Assembly: GCA_913059205.1 (NCBI GenBank)
Contig: CAJXRM010000006.1
Location: 1-64,000, forward strand
Direction of reading: 5' to 3'
Source: an uncultured Flavobacteriales bacterium
GTDB lineage: Bacteria > Bacteroidota > Bacteroidia > Flavobacteriales_D > Crocinitomicaceae
Length of the DNA stretch: 64,000 nt
Made by a program: the position numbers and the translations under genes
Notes under the pieces: model-generated
Databases searched by the model: none
What the model saw: only the letters and a program-made list of their open reading frames with translations
Told to the model about the DNA's origin: nothing
Shown: piece by piece, positions 15,482 through 24,002 of the stretch
Layout: each line of letters opens with the position of its first letter
How positions within the stretch are numbered: position 1 is the first letter of the stretch

Positions 15482-15528
15482 GAAACAAATGTATTCAATA
15501 ATACCTTAAGGAAATTGAATAGAAGTAT

Positions 15529-15536
15529 TACTTTTG
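15529..15536 (+). promoter_or_regulatory. -7 box of the smpB promoter
   Basis: TACTTTTG matches TAnnTTTG and lies 18 nt before the smpB ATG. Transcription would start near 15542, giving a leader of about 12 nt. Confidence 0.6.
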
Positions 15537-15554
15537 CACTCTAGCTTATTGATA

Positions 15555-16010
15555 ATGCAAAAATCGATTAACATAAAAAACAAACGCGCCAAATTCGAGT
15601 ACCATTTATTGGATACGTTCACGGCAGGTATTGTGTTAACCGGTACTGAAATCAAAAGTATTCGTGACAGTAAAGCTAGTATTTTAGAAGCCTATTGTGT
15701 TTTTGATGACGGAGAAGTATTTATTCGAAACATGCATATAACGGCTTACGAAAATGGTTCGTTTTACAACCATAAGCCTCGCAGTGACAGAAAGTTATTA
15801 CTCAATAAGAAAGAAATTCAGAAGATTGAAAAATGGCTTAAGGTCAAAGGAAATACCGTAATACCCTTAAAAATATTCCTATCTGAAAAAGGATACGCCA
15901 AATTGGATATTGCAACTGCACAGGGTAAAAAACTTCATGACAAACGTCAAGATTTAAAAGAACAAGACGACAAGCGAGATATGGATCGTGCGATGAAGAA
16001 GTTTAAATAA
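15555..16010 (+). CDS. smpB: SsrA-binding protein SmpB
   Basis: From the ATG at 15555 the protein has 151 residues; an earlier in-frame ATG at 15534 would lie inside the promoter box. Family features are NIKNKRAKFEYHLLDTFTAGIVLTGTE-type strands at 5-32 (broken here: KRAKFEYHLLD, then GIVLTGTEIKSIR), the central HITAYENGSFYNH, and the basic C-terminal tail (GKKLHDKRQDLKEQD...MKKFK) that enters the ribosomal mRNA channel. It partners the tmRNA at 13891-14288. Its last 8 nt overlap the end of the convergent J-domain gene. Confidence 0.97.
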   Translation: MQKSINIKNKRAKFEYHLLDTFTAGIVLTGTEIKSIRDSKASILEAYCVFDDGEVFIRNMHITAYENGSFYNHKPRSDRKLLLNKKEIQKIEKWLKVKGNTVIPLKIFLSEKGYAKLDIATAQGKKLHDKRQDLKEQDDKRDMDRAMKKFK

Positions 16011-16851
16011 ATCCAAGTGTCAACACATGTGCCCAGCGGTTTCCGGTGAAAAAGTACAACACGATTAGCGCATTTACACCGTAATAAGATAAAAAATAGA
16101 AAAACGTAAAGCTTATTTTCTTTCGTTTATAAAGAACCGTGCCTAAGGGAACAAAGAAAAAAATGGCTAATAACCACGCAAAAGAATAATAGTTGAAATG
16201 CATGGGATATGTTGTTGAATGTAATTTTCCGCGTGTGTGCAATCGAATTGCGTTGTGGAAAATCCATGATGACTCAACATAAACATCTCTTGTTCTCGCA
16301 AACAGATCATAATCAATGCGACTGACCCAGTACTGATTTTCTCTTTGAGTTTTAACTAATCCTATCACTCCACTGCCCGATTGAACTGTTACATTGCGCT
16401 TAAATTGGGTAACAGAATCTTTTTCAAAATGATGTGGTAAGATATAATCCAGTAAAATGAACAATGAAAGCAATGCACCAATAACAGCTGAAAGTCGAAT
16501 GATTTTCCAGCGCTTCCCATTGATTAAGGATTGATAATAACGCTCATTTTCCAAATACTCTTTTAAAACTTGTTCCTTATAGCGTTTTTGCGCTTCTTTT
16601 ACTCGCTCTTCCCTATTTCGTTGCTTTTCGGCAGCTGTCGTTGTAGTTTTTTTTGCGGATTTTGGTAATGCTTTTTTACCTGTAAGGATTTCATAAGCTT
16701 CCGTAATTTCAATAAACTTCTCTTGTGCAGATTCATTTTCATTTCGATCAGGATGATATTTCATCGCCAACAAACGGTATTTCTTTCGCACTTCATTTTC
16801 AGAAGCCGAGGACTGAAGACCTAATATTTTATAATACTTGCTTCTTGGCAT
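16003..16851 (-). CDS. Membrane J-domain (DnaJ-like) protein
   Basis: The 282-residue protein has an N-terminal J domain (about 3-65, KYYKILGL then the HPD motif in MKYHPDRN at about 31-34). A basic helical linker follows, then a hydrophobic segment near 118-138 and at least two more towards the C-terminus (SFAWLLAIFFFVPLGTVLY and a following helix). It should recruit DnaK to the membrane. The zinc finger and client domains of true DnaJ are absent. Its start overlaps the menE-like gene by 23 nt, so the two are likely co-transcribed. The client is unknown. Confidence 0.85.
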   Translation of the reverse strand: MPRSKYYKILGLQSSASENEVRKKYRLLAMKYHPDRNENESAQEKFIEITEAYEILTGKKALPKSAKKTTTTAAEKQRNREERVKEAQKRYKEQVLKEYLENERYYQSLINGKRWKIIRLSAVIGALLSLFILLDYILPHHFEKDSVTQFKRNVTVQSGSGVIGLVKTQRENQYWVSRIDYDLFARTRDVYVESSWIFHNAIRLHTRGKLHSTTYPMHFNYYSFAWLLAIFFFVPLGTVLYKRKKISFTFFYFLSYYGVNALIVLYFFTGNRWAHVLTLGFI

Positions 16852-17821
16852 CCGCTATACGTTCAATGGTTTTTAATCTATTAATTTTGTTACTATCTGT
16901 CCTTGAGAATTTTTCAAAACAATATACTTCTTTGGGTATGTGAAATTTATCCAAACTCAATTTTAGATCACTTTTATCTGGTACACAATCTCCTTCAATA
17001 CAGAGTACAAGCTTTTCACCAAACGTTTTATCAGGTAATCCGATGACGAAAAAAGGCTTGTTTATTCGACCGGATAAATTCTCTTCAACAATTTCCGGAT
17101 GAATTTTTATTCCTCCACTATTGATCACAAAATCCCTTCGGCCCAACCATTTAAATGAACCATCCTTTTCTATTTCTACATGGTCATTGGTTTGAAGATT
17201 ATTAACTCCCAATAGTGGTGCGTTTATTATCATACAATTATCTTTCAATGAAATCTCCACCCCAGGTAACACGAAGTAATTCGTTTCATCCATGGTAATC
17301 TTCCTCATTGCAATGTGAGAAATCGTTTCTGTCATTCCAAATGTTTGATACGCATCAATCTGCATTTCTGAAATAAAATTCCATAGTAACTTAGAAATTG
17401 TTCCTCCGCCAATAATTAATGTTTTAATCTGAGAGATGTTGTCTTTCGAATTTTCAACTTGCATCGGAACCATCGCTGCAAAATCAATTTGTCGATCGAG
17501 ATTTTTTAATGGTGTTGAAGTAATATCAGTTACTATCAAATCCAAATCCAAAACAATCGCTCTCACTACCATCATTTTTCCTGCGATGGTATGTGTTGAC
17601 ATGCACAGTAAGGACGAATCGTTCTTTTTCAGATTTAAAAATTTACCAGTCATTTTTGCCGAAGCAATCATGTGTTTTTTTAATAAATGAATTGTTTTTG
17701 GCTTTCCTGTAGAACCAGAAGTTTTGCTTTTAATAAAATCCAGATCGCTCTCCCATTCGTTTATAAAGGTACGAACATCGTTTATGCGATTTGGATCATC
17801 TGTAACGAATTCAACTTTCAT
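16829..17821 (-). CDS. menE: Short AMP-forming acyl-CoA ligase, MenE-like
   Basis: The 330-residue member of the adenylate-forming family has the P-loop-like SKTSGSTGKPK (about 32-42), YQTFGMTETISHIA (about 158-171), WLGRRDFVINSGGIKIHPE (about 222-240) and a C-terminal lysine context (DSNKINRLKT). It is shorter than typical 450-500-residue ligases, as in the compact O-succinylbenzoate-CoA ligases of Bacteroidota. It would activate 2-succinylbenzoate in menaquinone synthesis. No other men genes are in the window, so the assignment rests on sequence pattern alone. A ligase for the pigment cluster 23 kb away is less likely. Confidence 0.75.
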   Translation of the reverse strand: MKVEFVTDDPNRINDVRTFINEWESDLDFIKSKTSGSTGKPKTIHLLKKHMIASAKMTGKFLNLKKNDSSLLCMSTHTIAGKMMVVRAIVLDLDLIVTDITSTPLKNLDRQIDFAAMVPMQVENSKDNISQIKTLIIGGGTISKLLWNFISEMQIDAYQTFGMTETISHIAMRKITMDETNYFVLPGVEISLKDNCMIINAPLLGVNNLQTNDHVEIEKDGSFKWLGRRDFVINSGGIKIHPEIVEENLSGRINKPFFVIGLPDKTFGEKLVLCIEGDCVPDKSDLKLSLDKFHIPKEVYCFEKFSRTDSNKINRLKTIERIADAKKQVL

Positions 17822-17949
17822 AACTTTGGAATGGATTTTGCTTTAAAGGTAACAATTGAAATACTTTTGAAAAACAAGAATAACAAAAAACAATTAGTGA
17901 ACGTGTAAGTAAATGATTAACTTAACGTTCTAAATAAAAAAAGAAAACT

Positions 17950-18381
17950 ATGAAACGCATTGTCGGAATATTGAGTTTAGGGTTTATAATGGTCATTTTA
18001 ATGACATCTGTGTCTTCTTCTAGACCAGAAGGTGGCATTAACTTTCAACATATTGATTTATCTGAAGCGAAAGCTCAAGCCATCAAAACTGGTAAATATG
18101 TTTTCATTGACTGTTACACGGATTGGTGTGGACCTTGTAAACGAATGGCCGCAACTTCTTTTATGGAGGACCGTGTAGCAAATGTGTACAACAAACAGTT
18201 TATTAACATTAAAATCGAGATGGAAAAAGATAAAGATGGTCCAGAAACTGCCTTGATGTATAAAATCAAAGCATATCCAACTTTATTAATCATCGACGGA
18301 AAAGGAAACTTGATTAAACAAGCAATTGGAATGCAATCTGCTGATGGATTATTGGCATTAGCAAAATCAGTTGAAAAGTAA
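17950..18381 (+). CDS. Exported thioredoxin-family protein
   Basis: The 143-residue protein has an N-terminal signal-like hydrophobic segment (about 5-22) followed by one thioredoxin fold. The active site is CYTDWCGPCKRMA (about 56-68), with the WCGPC motif intact, and the cis-proline region reads IKAYPTLLIIDGKG. It resembles the DUF255/thioredoxin_7 type found in the Bacteroidota envelope. It probably reduces or forms disulfides outside the cytoplasm. It is monocistronic and ends at a strong hairpin shared with the convergent helicase gene. Confidence 0.88.
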   Translation: MKRIVGILSLGFIMVILMTSVSSSRPEGGINFQHIDLSEAKAQAIKTGKYVFIDCYTDWCGPCKRMAATSFMEDRVANVYNKQFINIKIEMEKDKDGPETALMYKIKAYPTLLIIDGKGNLIKQAIGMQSADGLLALAKSVEK

Positions 18382-18400
18382 ATAAACCAAATTGAACTTA

Positions 18401-18427
18401 AAAGACTTCGAACAATTCGAGGTCTTT
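18401..18427. terminator. Bidirectional terminator
   Basis: AAAGACTTCGAA and TTCGAGGTCTTT pair (one G-T wobble) around a 3-nt loop and run into eight T on the plus strand. It lies between the convergent thioredoxin and helicase genes and should stop both. Confidence 0.9.
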
Positions 18428-18430
18428 TTT

Positions 18431-20281
18431 TTACCCCAAAAGTTCCCAAGCGCTTCTATACCCACCAATTTCATCCATGTATTCAAGAAATAACGCATAA
18501 AAATGATCTTGACCGATAGTTGTACTATCGCCAATTACAAAAAGCTGTTCTTTAGCCCTTGTTAACGCAACATTCATTCGACGGTAATCTTTTAAGAATC
18601 CTATTGTGGCTTCGGTATTAGAGCGAACCAATGACAAAATTACAACCTCCTTCTCCTGCCCTTGAAAACTATCAACTGTACTGATTCTAATTTTATTTGA
18701 CAATTGTTCCTTCGCTAATTGAACTTGTCCGTTGTAGGGAGAAATGAAAGCCAAGCTTCGCGTATCTAACTTTTCCGATTCAATTATTTTAGATACTAAG
18801 TCTAATTCTCCCTCATTCATTAAACTAACACCATCACTCCCTGTTTTCTCATCAAATCCAGTTCCAGCGGTATCAAAAAAAGTAATATGATTCCCGTTAT
18901 TTTCTCTGTCTTCCGGTGTTTGCAATTCGTTTTTATAGAAATAACGGCTCGAAAAATCGGCGATCGCCTTTCGCATTCGGTATTGCGTATTTAAAAAGTA
19001 AATGCTCTTACAATTCTTAAAACTTCTTTCTAGTATAGAAATTGAAAATCCTTGTTGAGATGCTACATCAGACAACACTGTCGGGGGCAATTGAAACGGA
19101 TCGCCCGCCATTACCCAAGATTTAGCAAATGGAATAACCACCCAAGCCATTGGCTCAATCATTTGACCGGCTTCATCAATAAATAATACATCAAATTGTT
19201 CAGTTGATGATAAAGCATTCTTCAATCCTACTGGTGTACCAAGAATTACCTCGGCCTTATCGAATAATTTTTCATCAAAATAGTCTTGAATAGCTCTAAT
19301 CTCCTTTCGAAGACGCTTTACTTCTTTTATCAAAGCATTCCTCTGCTCTCGCTCTGCCTTACCGAAACTGCGTTTATATTGATAAGACATTTTGCGCATT
19401 TCTTCGGCCCGAATTTTTAGTTTTTTAATTTCTTTCAATTCTTTTGCCTCTTGCATCTTCCCTTCTGGCGTTGAGGAAAAAATAACGTCTTCAACTTTGA
19501 GCGTATTTCCAACTCGCAAAATATTAATTTCTTTATCTAGCAATCCTTTTGCGACATTATCTACCGCTGTATTACTAGCTGCAGTAACCAAAATACGTTT
19601 TCCTAGTTTAACTGACTGAACTATCGCTTCAATTAAGGTAGTTGTTTTTCCAGTTCCTGGAGGACCATGAATAATCGCTAAATTATCGTTACCAATGATA
19701 CCCATTACCGCAGTTTGCTGACTTTCGTTTAACGTTTTATTTTGAAAATCAATAGTTAAATTCGGGTCTAACGTTACTCCAAAGGATTCATTTCCATGAA
19801 TTTGTTCAAACAACGATTTCACTTCAGGCAATTCAGTAATTTGCCGTACCGCACTTTTCATCGTTTCACTGGTAAAGTGATCTGGAGCCAATTTAATTCC
19901 GACTCCTTTATCTTCTATCCAATCAGGAAAATCAGGTGCGAACAATCGAAAATCACCTTTCTGACCATCCATTCTAAGCAAGACACCTTTTACAGAACTT
20001 TCACCTTCCATGAAACATTCAATAGCGCTATTATCTCTAAAATTCGAAGTGTCTAAAGGAAATGTTAAACGAAATGAAATCTCTGGATAATCGGCGTATC
20101 CAAACGACTTTCTTGTAATTGAAATCGGGTGCAATACAACTCCAACTGATTTCAATTGTTTTAATCCAGATTGGGCGTCAAATTGGTATCGCTTTTCTTG
20201 CTCTTGAATTTCTAGATCAATACAATCGATTAAATGGACGATATGAGAATGTTCCAACAACTTTTTAGTGTAAAAATACAA
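18431..20281 (-). CDS. Superfamily 1 helicase, UPF1/IGHMBP2-like
   Basis: The 616-residue protein has an N-terminal OB-like region (about 1-180), then the SF1B helicase core: Walker A IIHGPPGTGKTTT (about 208-220), motif II FIDEAGQM, motif III MAGDPFQLPPT, then NTQYRMRKAI, STVDSFQGQEKEVVI and NVALTRAKEQLFVIG near the end. A basic coiled insertion lies between motifs Ia and II. It is likely a 5'-3' DNA/RNA helicase. No in-frame ATG lies near the N-terminus; a TTG at 20281 directly follows an in-frame TAA, so the start is TTG there or another TTG seven codons on. Confidence 0.9.
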   Translation of the reverse strand: MYFYTKKLLEHSHIVHLIDCIDLEIQEQEKRYQFDAQSGLKQLKSVGVVLHPISITRKSFGYADYPEISFRLTFPLDTSNFRDNSAIECFMEGESSVKGVLLRMDGQKGDFRLFAPDFPDWIEDKGVGIKLAPDHFTSETMKSAVRQITELPEVKSLFEQIHGNESFGVTLDPNLTIDFQNKTLNESQQTAVMGIIGNDNLAIIHGPPGTGKTTTLIEAIVQSVKLGKRILVTAASNTAVDNVAKGLLDKEINILRVGNTLKVEDVIFSSTPEGKMQEAKELKEIKKLKIRAEEMRKMSYQYKRSFGKAEREQRNALIKEVKRLRKEIRAIQDYFDEKLFDKAEVILGTPVGLKNALSSTEQFDVLFIDEAGQMIEPMAWVVIPFAKSWVMAGDPFQLPPTVLSDVASQQGFSISILERSFKNCKSIYFLNTQYRMRKAIADFSSRYFYKNELQTPEDRENNGNHITFFDTAGTGFDEKTGSDGVSLMNEGELDLVSKIIESEKLDTRSLAFISPYNGQVQLAKEQLSNKIRISTVDSFQGQEKEVVILSLVRSNTEATIGFLKDYRRMNVALTRAKEQLFVIGDSTTIGQDHFYALFLEYMDEIGGYRSAWELLG

Positions 20282-20298
20282 TTAGATTTGAATCAAAA

Positions 20299-20337
20299 AA
20301 AAACTCGCACATCAACTAAGTTGATGCACGAGTTTTT
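20299..20337. terminator. Hairpin terminator
   Basis: AAAAACTCG...CGAGTTTTT with inner pairs CATCAA/TTGATG form a strong stem with A-run and T-run flanks. It lies downstream of the M43 protease gene (minus strand) and upstream of the helicase gene. Confidence 0.85.
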
Positions 20338-20364
20338 CATATAAAACAATAAGCCTACTACCAC

Positions 20365-21684
20365 CTATTGTTTCACAACTCTTTTTGAAAAAACCATTCC
20401 GCTTTCTGACGTATAATTTATAAAATAAACCCCAGCTGGATAATTCTCTAAGGAAATAGTACTTCCAGATTGTAAAGGAATAGTTGAGCTCAAAGTAGTT
20501 CCATACATTCCTATTAGTCGGATTTCAGTAATATTATTCTTATGCGTTAAAGTTATCGAATTTGAAGTTGGATTAGGAAAAACGCTTAAGTCAGTCGCAT
20601 CCAAATTTTGAATTGAAGCAGGGTTATTATGCACTAAATCATATCTCTCATTTTCAAGTACACCAATCATCAAATCTCCTTGTCCTTGAGTAAAGGAATT
20701 TTGACAATCATCAGCTGAATAATCCATGAAGTTTTCAATCATATCAGGTAAATCAACTCCCAAAATATTATCAACACATGTGTTTTTCGTGTCATCGCAA
20801 TCAAAATTAGATTCTGCATCTGCATTCGGAGTATCATCAATTCCATCCTCCGCTGTGCAATCACCATCTCCCCAAATATGTCTTAATCCCAAATAGTGTC
20901 CAACTTCATGCGTCGCAGTTCTTCCTAAAGTATTCTGTAAACCATTTCCCATATCAATTTGGTTTGGATTATTGGTTCCAACGGTTTGAAATTGTAAAAC
21001 CACTCCGTCGCTCATTCCAGAAGTTGCTCCTGCTGGCCAATGCGGCAAACCATCCGGTGGCGTTGCATATCCTAAAAGTGCAGTGATTTCCTGCCCAAAG
21101 AAGTTAATCGACATGTTACACACCCATATATTTAAATAACGACTCTGATCCCAAGGATCAATTCCGCCATCGGCAGTACTTTTCACCTTTTCCAAATCTG
21201 CAAAAGATCCTGTAACAGCTGCAATTGAACCAAAGGAAGTTGTTGAAGTGTTTGTTCTTGTAATTCCTGTTGTTGGAGCTCCAAACTCGTCAATTTGTGC
21301 TAATCTGAATTCAATTCTAGGGCTGCCTGCAACACCGTCAAAATCCGAGCGCATATTAACCGTGTCGGCATTCAGTCTATTGTAATCATCATTTAAAACT
21401 TTAATCTGATTAATTAGAACACTATCATGAATATTTTGAGCCGCTGTATTGTAAACAACATGAAAAACCACGGGAATGGTATACAACGAATTCATTTTTT
21501 CCTGCGAATAATTCGATTGGTGCGCTTTTGCCCTTGCAAAAACAGAATTTACCTGATCAATATAGCCTGGAGTTAACGATTCTTGATATTGAATGGCCTT
21601 ATGGCTAAGACATTTATCTATTATTTGCTGGGAATTAGAAAAAAAGGACATCAGTCCAAATGCAAGTAGTAAAGTAGTTTTCAT
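20365..21684 (-). CDS. Secreted M43-type zinc metalloprotease with T9SS sorting domain
   Basis: From the ATG at 21684 (the first with a signal peptide directly after it) the protein has 439 residues. The signal peptide is MKTTLLLAFGLMSFFSNSQQ. The catalytic region has HEVGHYLGLRHIWGD (zinc-binding HExxHxxGxxH) and the pappalysin/cytophagalysin-like follow-up DGIDDTPNA and MDYS with the Met-turn. The last 75 residues are a type A T9SS C-terminal domain (SVFPNPTSNSITL ... GVYFINYTSE ... KRVVKQ). It is exported by the Sec and type IX systems and probably degrades proteins outside the cell. Confidence 0.92.
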   Translation of the reverse strand: MKTTLLLAFGLMSFFSNSQQIIDKCLSHKAIQYQESLTPGYIDQVNSVFARAKAHQSNYSQEKMNSLYTIPVVFHVVYNTAAQNIHDSVLINQIKVLNDDYNRLNADTVNMRSDFDGVAGSPRIEFRLAQIDEFGAPTTGITRTNTSTTSFGSIAAVTGSFADLEKVKSTADGGIDPWDQSRYLNIWVCNMSINFFGQEITALLGYATPPDGLPHWPAGATSGMSDGVVLQFQTVGTNNPNQIDMGNGLQNTLGRTATHEVGHYLGLRHIWGDGDCTAEDGIDDTPNADAESNFDCDDTKNTCVDNILGVDLPDMIENFMDYSADDCQNSFTQGQGDLMIGVLENERYDLVHNNPASIQNLDATDLSVFPNPTSNSITLTHKNNITEIRLIGMYGTTLSSTIPLQSGSTISLENYPAGVYFINYTSESGMVFSKRVVKQ

Positions 21685-21786
21685 AAAGCCGTTTTTTACG
21701 TGTATCGTAAAAATAAAAATAAATCTACTTTTAAAATCTCCAAAAATTATAAATGGAAAAATAGAGTTGTGAATGGTATTAAGCAT

Positions 21787-21818
21787 AAAAAAATGGCGTC
21801 TACATAGTAAACGCCATT
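21787..21818 (-). terminator. Terminator of the T9SS-sorted protein gene
   Basis: On the minus strand AATGGCGT and ACGCCATT pair around 11 nt and are followed by seven T, starting 20 nt past the stop at 21838. Confidence 0.88.
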
Positions 21819-21837
21819 CTAAAATAAGTTTAAACTT

Positions 21838-22527
21838 TTATTTTTTAACGAACTTTGTGCTACGACCAGTTGCCGTATTCGTAACGAAATAAATTCCATT
21901 TTTCAATCCAGAAACGTTTATTGTTTTTGAAGTAGAAATTTTCTCTTCCAAAACAACAGTTCCAAGAACATTAATTACTTTAATTGAAGTTGGTTCTTTA
22001 ACAGATACTGTTAATTTATCCTCAGCTGGATTAGGAAACAAAGTAAGTTCAGGTGAAACAACCTCAGTTAAACTTGCTGTTCCTCCATCAATTGTAAGAA
22101 GATAGCTAAGCGTATAAGGCGCAGTTCCCAAATTTGTATTTGCTGTTGCATCAACATCACATGAAAAATCAACAACCGCTGTAGTTGGAGTTCCAGTAAT
22201 TTCGATACATGCATTTGATCCACCAGGAATTATACCATTAGAAGGATTTGTCGTGTAAGATAATCCTGCTGGTAATGTCACGTCATTAATTGTAACATCT
22301 GTAATTGTAGCAAAACCACCTCCTGCTGTTGTACCAACAGAAATTTGTATTACAGTTGAATAAGGAACACCTACTGTTCCATTTGGCAAATTGGAATCTT
22401 CAGCAGGAGTAGTACAATATCCAGTTGTTTGAGGGTCTGGCGTACAACTTGAAGTAGGCGTACATTGAGCATTCGCATTAGTGAATCCTAGGATTACTGT
22501 TGCTATTAAAAGTAATTGTTTTTTCAT
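21838..22527 (-). CDS. Secreted protein with T9SS type A sorting domain
   Basis: From the ATG at 22527 the protein has 230 residues: a signal peptide (MKKQLLLIATVILGFTNANA), a cysteine-containing Thr/Gly/Pro-rich middle part with an Ig-like or beta-rich look (about 20-155), and a C-terminal T9SS domain (LTLFPNPAEDKLTVSVKEPT ... GLKNGIYFV ... KFVKK). No catalytic motif is seen. It is probably a surface or released structural protein. It lies upstream of the M43 protease gene on the same strand, but the terminator between them argues for separate transcripts. Confidence 0.85.
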   Translation of the reverse strand: MKKQLLLIATVILGFTNANAQCTPTSSCTPDPQTTGYCTTPAEDSNLPNGTVGVPYSTVIQISVGTTAGGGFATITDVTINDVTLPAGLSYTTNPSNGIIPGGSNACIEITGTPTTAVVDFSCDVDATANTNLGTAPYTLSYLLTIDGGTASLTEVVSPELTLFPNPAEDKLTVSVKEPTSIKVINVLGTVVLEEKISTSKTINVSGLKNGIYFVTNTATGRSTKFVKK

Positions 22528-22778
22528 AAGTAGTTGATTAATTATTTTGGTAAATATATGAAAAAACCTATTTAAATCAAATTTCAAATTATGGAAACCA
22601 TTTTTTTTTAGAAATTGGATTACAATTGACGAAATGAATTAACAAAATAGGTGCTTCAAAGATTCTCAAAGGAAAGACTTCACATCTTAAAAATGTGTTT
22701 TTCATTAAACCAATTTGTCGAATTTTATTAAATATCTAACCTTTTATTAGGAAACTTGATAACTACAATTGCCTATTC

Positions 22779-22808
22779 TTTGTTTAGAAATAACAATTGT
22801 TATATTTG
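22779..22808 (+). promoter_or_regulatory. Promoter of the histidine kinase gene
   Basis: TTTG at 22779-22782 and TATATTTG at 22801-22808 are separated by 18 nt and fit the Bacteroidota -33/-7 consensus (TTTG and TAnnTTTG). Transcription would begin about 22814, close to the preferred GTG start, implying a leaderless or very short-leader mRNA. Confidence 0.55.
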
Positions 22809-22813
22809 CTTCG

Positions 22814-23998
22814 GTGAGCTTTTTAAATCCAAATACATCATTTACTACTGACCTGTTCGAAGCAGCCAGATTCAAGTTGGCCTGGCGACTTTCTTTGTCA
22901 TTTGCGGTAGTTTTCTCACTCCTTGCAACAATGTTTTCCTTTATTGAAATGCAAGGTTTCATTATTTATTCAATCGTATTTTTGCTGTCGATTGGATCTT
23001 TAATGTATTTGCATTATTCCAAAAAATCAAATTCAGTATTTTGGCTTTTTACAATTAGTGCCTCCATATTGGTATATGTGTCAATGTACACAATTGATGA
23101 CACTTTACATTATTCTGATTTAGTTTGGATAATGTGTATTATACTTTTTGCATTCATCGGTCTTTCCTATAAAATGGCTATTGTTTTCGTAGGCGTTCAT
23201 ATTATAGGGCTCGGAATTTATTTCTTTATAGAGCTAAACACACATGTAACCTTACTTTCTGTTCGCAGCAATTTTGAACTGATTAATATGATTGTCGAAA
23301 TTGTTTTTGCGTTTATTATTATGTCTTACTTGTTATATGAAAATGTAAGGCATCATGGGTACATTTGGGATAAACTTCAGGAGACTAATTCACAACTCGC
23401 TTCTAAAAACAAAGAAAATATTACACTGTTAAAGGAAGTCCATCATCGCGTAAAAAATAATTTACAAATTGTAGTTAGTTTATTACGAATCCAGAACTCA
23501 GAAACTAAATCAGAAGAAACAAAAGCTCATTTTAGAACTGCCATTAATCGAATCATGACAATTTCAATGATTCATCGTAAATTGTATCAATCGAACGAAC
23601 TTTCAGAAATTGAGTTTCAAAAATACATGCAATCGCTGATTGAGGACATTAAAAATTTACATAGTGACGAGGAAGAAATTACTTTTGAATTTACTTCAGA
23701 CTTAATTGAAATCGACTTAAATTCGATTGTTCCGTTGGGTTTAATAATCAACGAATTAATTACCAATTCCATTAAGCATGCCTTTTCACAGACTGATAAG
23801 AAGAGGGTCAAAATAAGCTTCAAGGTTGATAATTCGAATGTTATTCTAAATTATTCTGATTCGGGGGAATGGAAAAGTACAGACACTTCTGGTTTTGGGA
23901 TAGAACTTTTGGAACTACTCACGGAGCAACTTGATGGACATATTGTTCGAGATTCATCAGAATTCAAAATTCAATTTCCACTTTATCAAAAGCAATAG
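22814..23998 (+). CDS. Membrane sensor histidine kinase (HisKA_2 type)
   Basis: With a GTG start at 22814 the protein has 394 residues. A TTG at 22769 would add 15, but it lies upstream of the apparent promoter. About six membrane helices occupy residues 25-185, followed by a short coiled linker, the HisKA_2 phospho-acceptor region (LLKEVHHRVKNNLQIVVSLL, with the phosphorylated His in the HH pair) and a HATPase domain (LGLIINELITNSIKHAF N-box, then GFGIELLELL). No receiver domain or response regulator gene is adjacent, so the partner is elsewhere. The signal is probably sensed in the membrane part. Confidence 0.88.
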   Translation: MSFLNPNTSFTTDLFEAARFKLAWRLSLSFAVVFSLLATMFSFIEMQGFIIYSIVFLLSIGSLMYLHYSKKSNSVFWLFTISASILVYVSMYTIDDTLHYSDLVWIMCIILFAFIGLSYKMAIVFVGVHIIGLGIYFFIELNTHVTLLSVRSNFELINMIVEIVFAFIIMSYLLYENVRHHGYIWDKLQETNSQLASKNKENITLLKEVHHRVKNNLQIVVSLLRIQNSETKSEETKAHFRTAINRIMTISMIHRKLYQSNELSEIEFQKYMQSLIEDIKNLHSDEEEITFEFTSDLIEIDLNSIVPLGLIINELITNSIKHAFSQTDKKRVKISFKVDNSNVILNYSDSGEWKSTDTSGFGIELLELLTEQLDGHIVRDSSEFKIQFPLYQKQ

Positions 23999-24002
23999 CC
24001 TA

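Noticed and set aside
16829-17821. The MenE-like ligase as a missing aryl-CoA ligase of the pigment cluster
   Set aside because: It is 23 kb away, paired with an overlapping J-domain gene, and has the compact MenE form.
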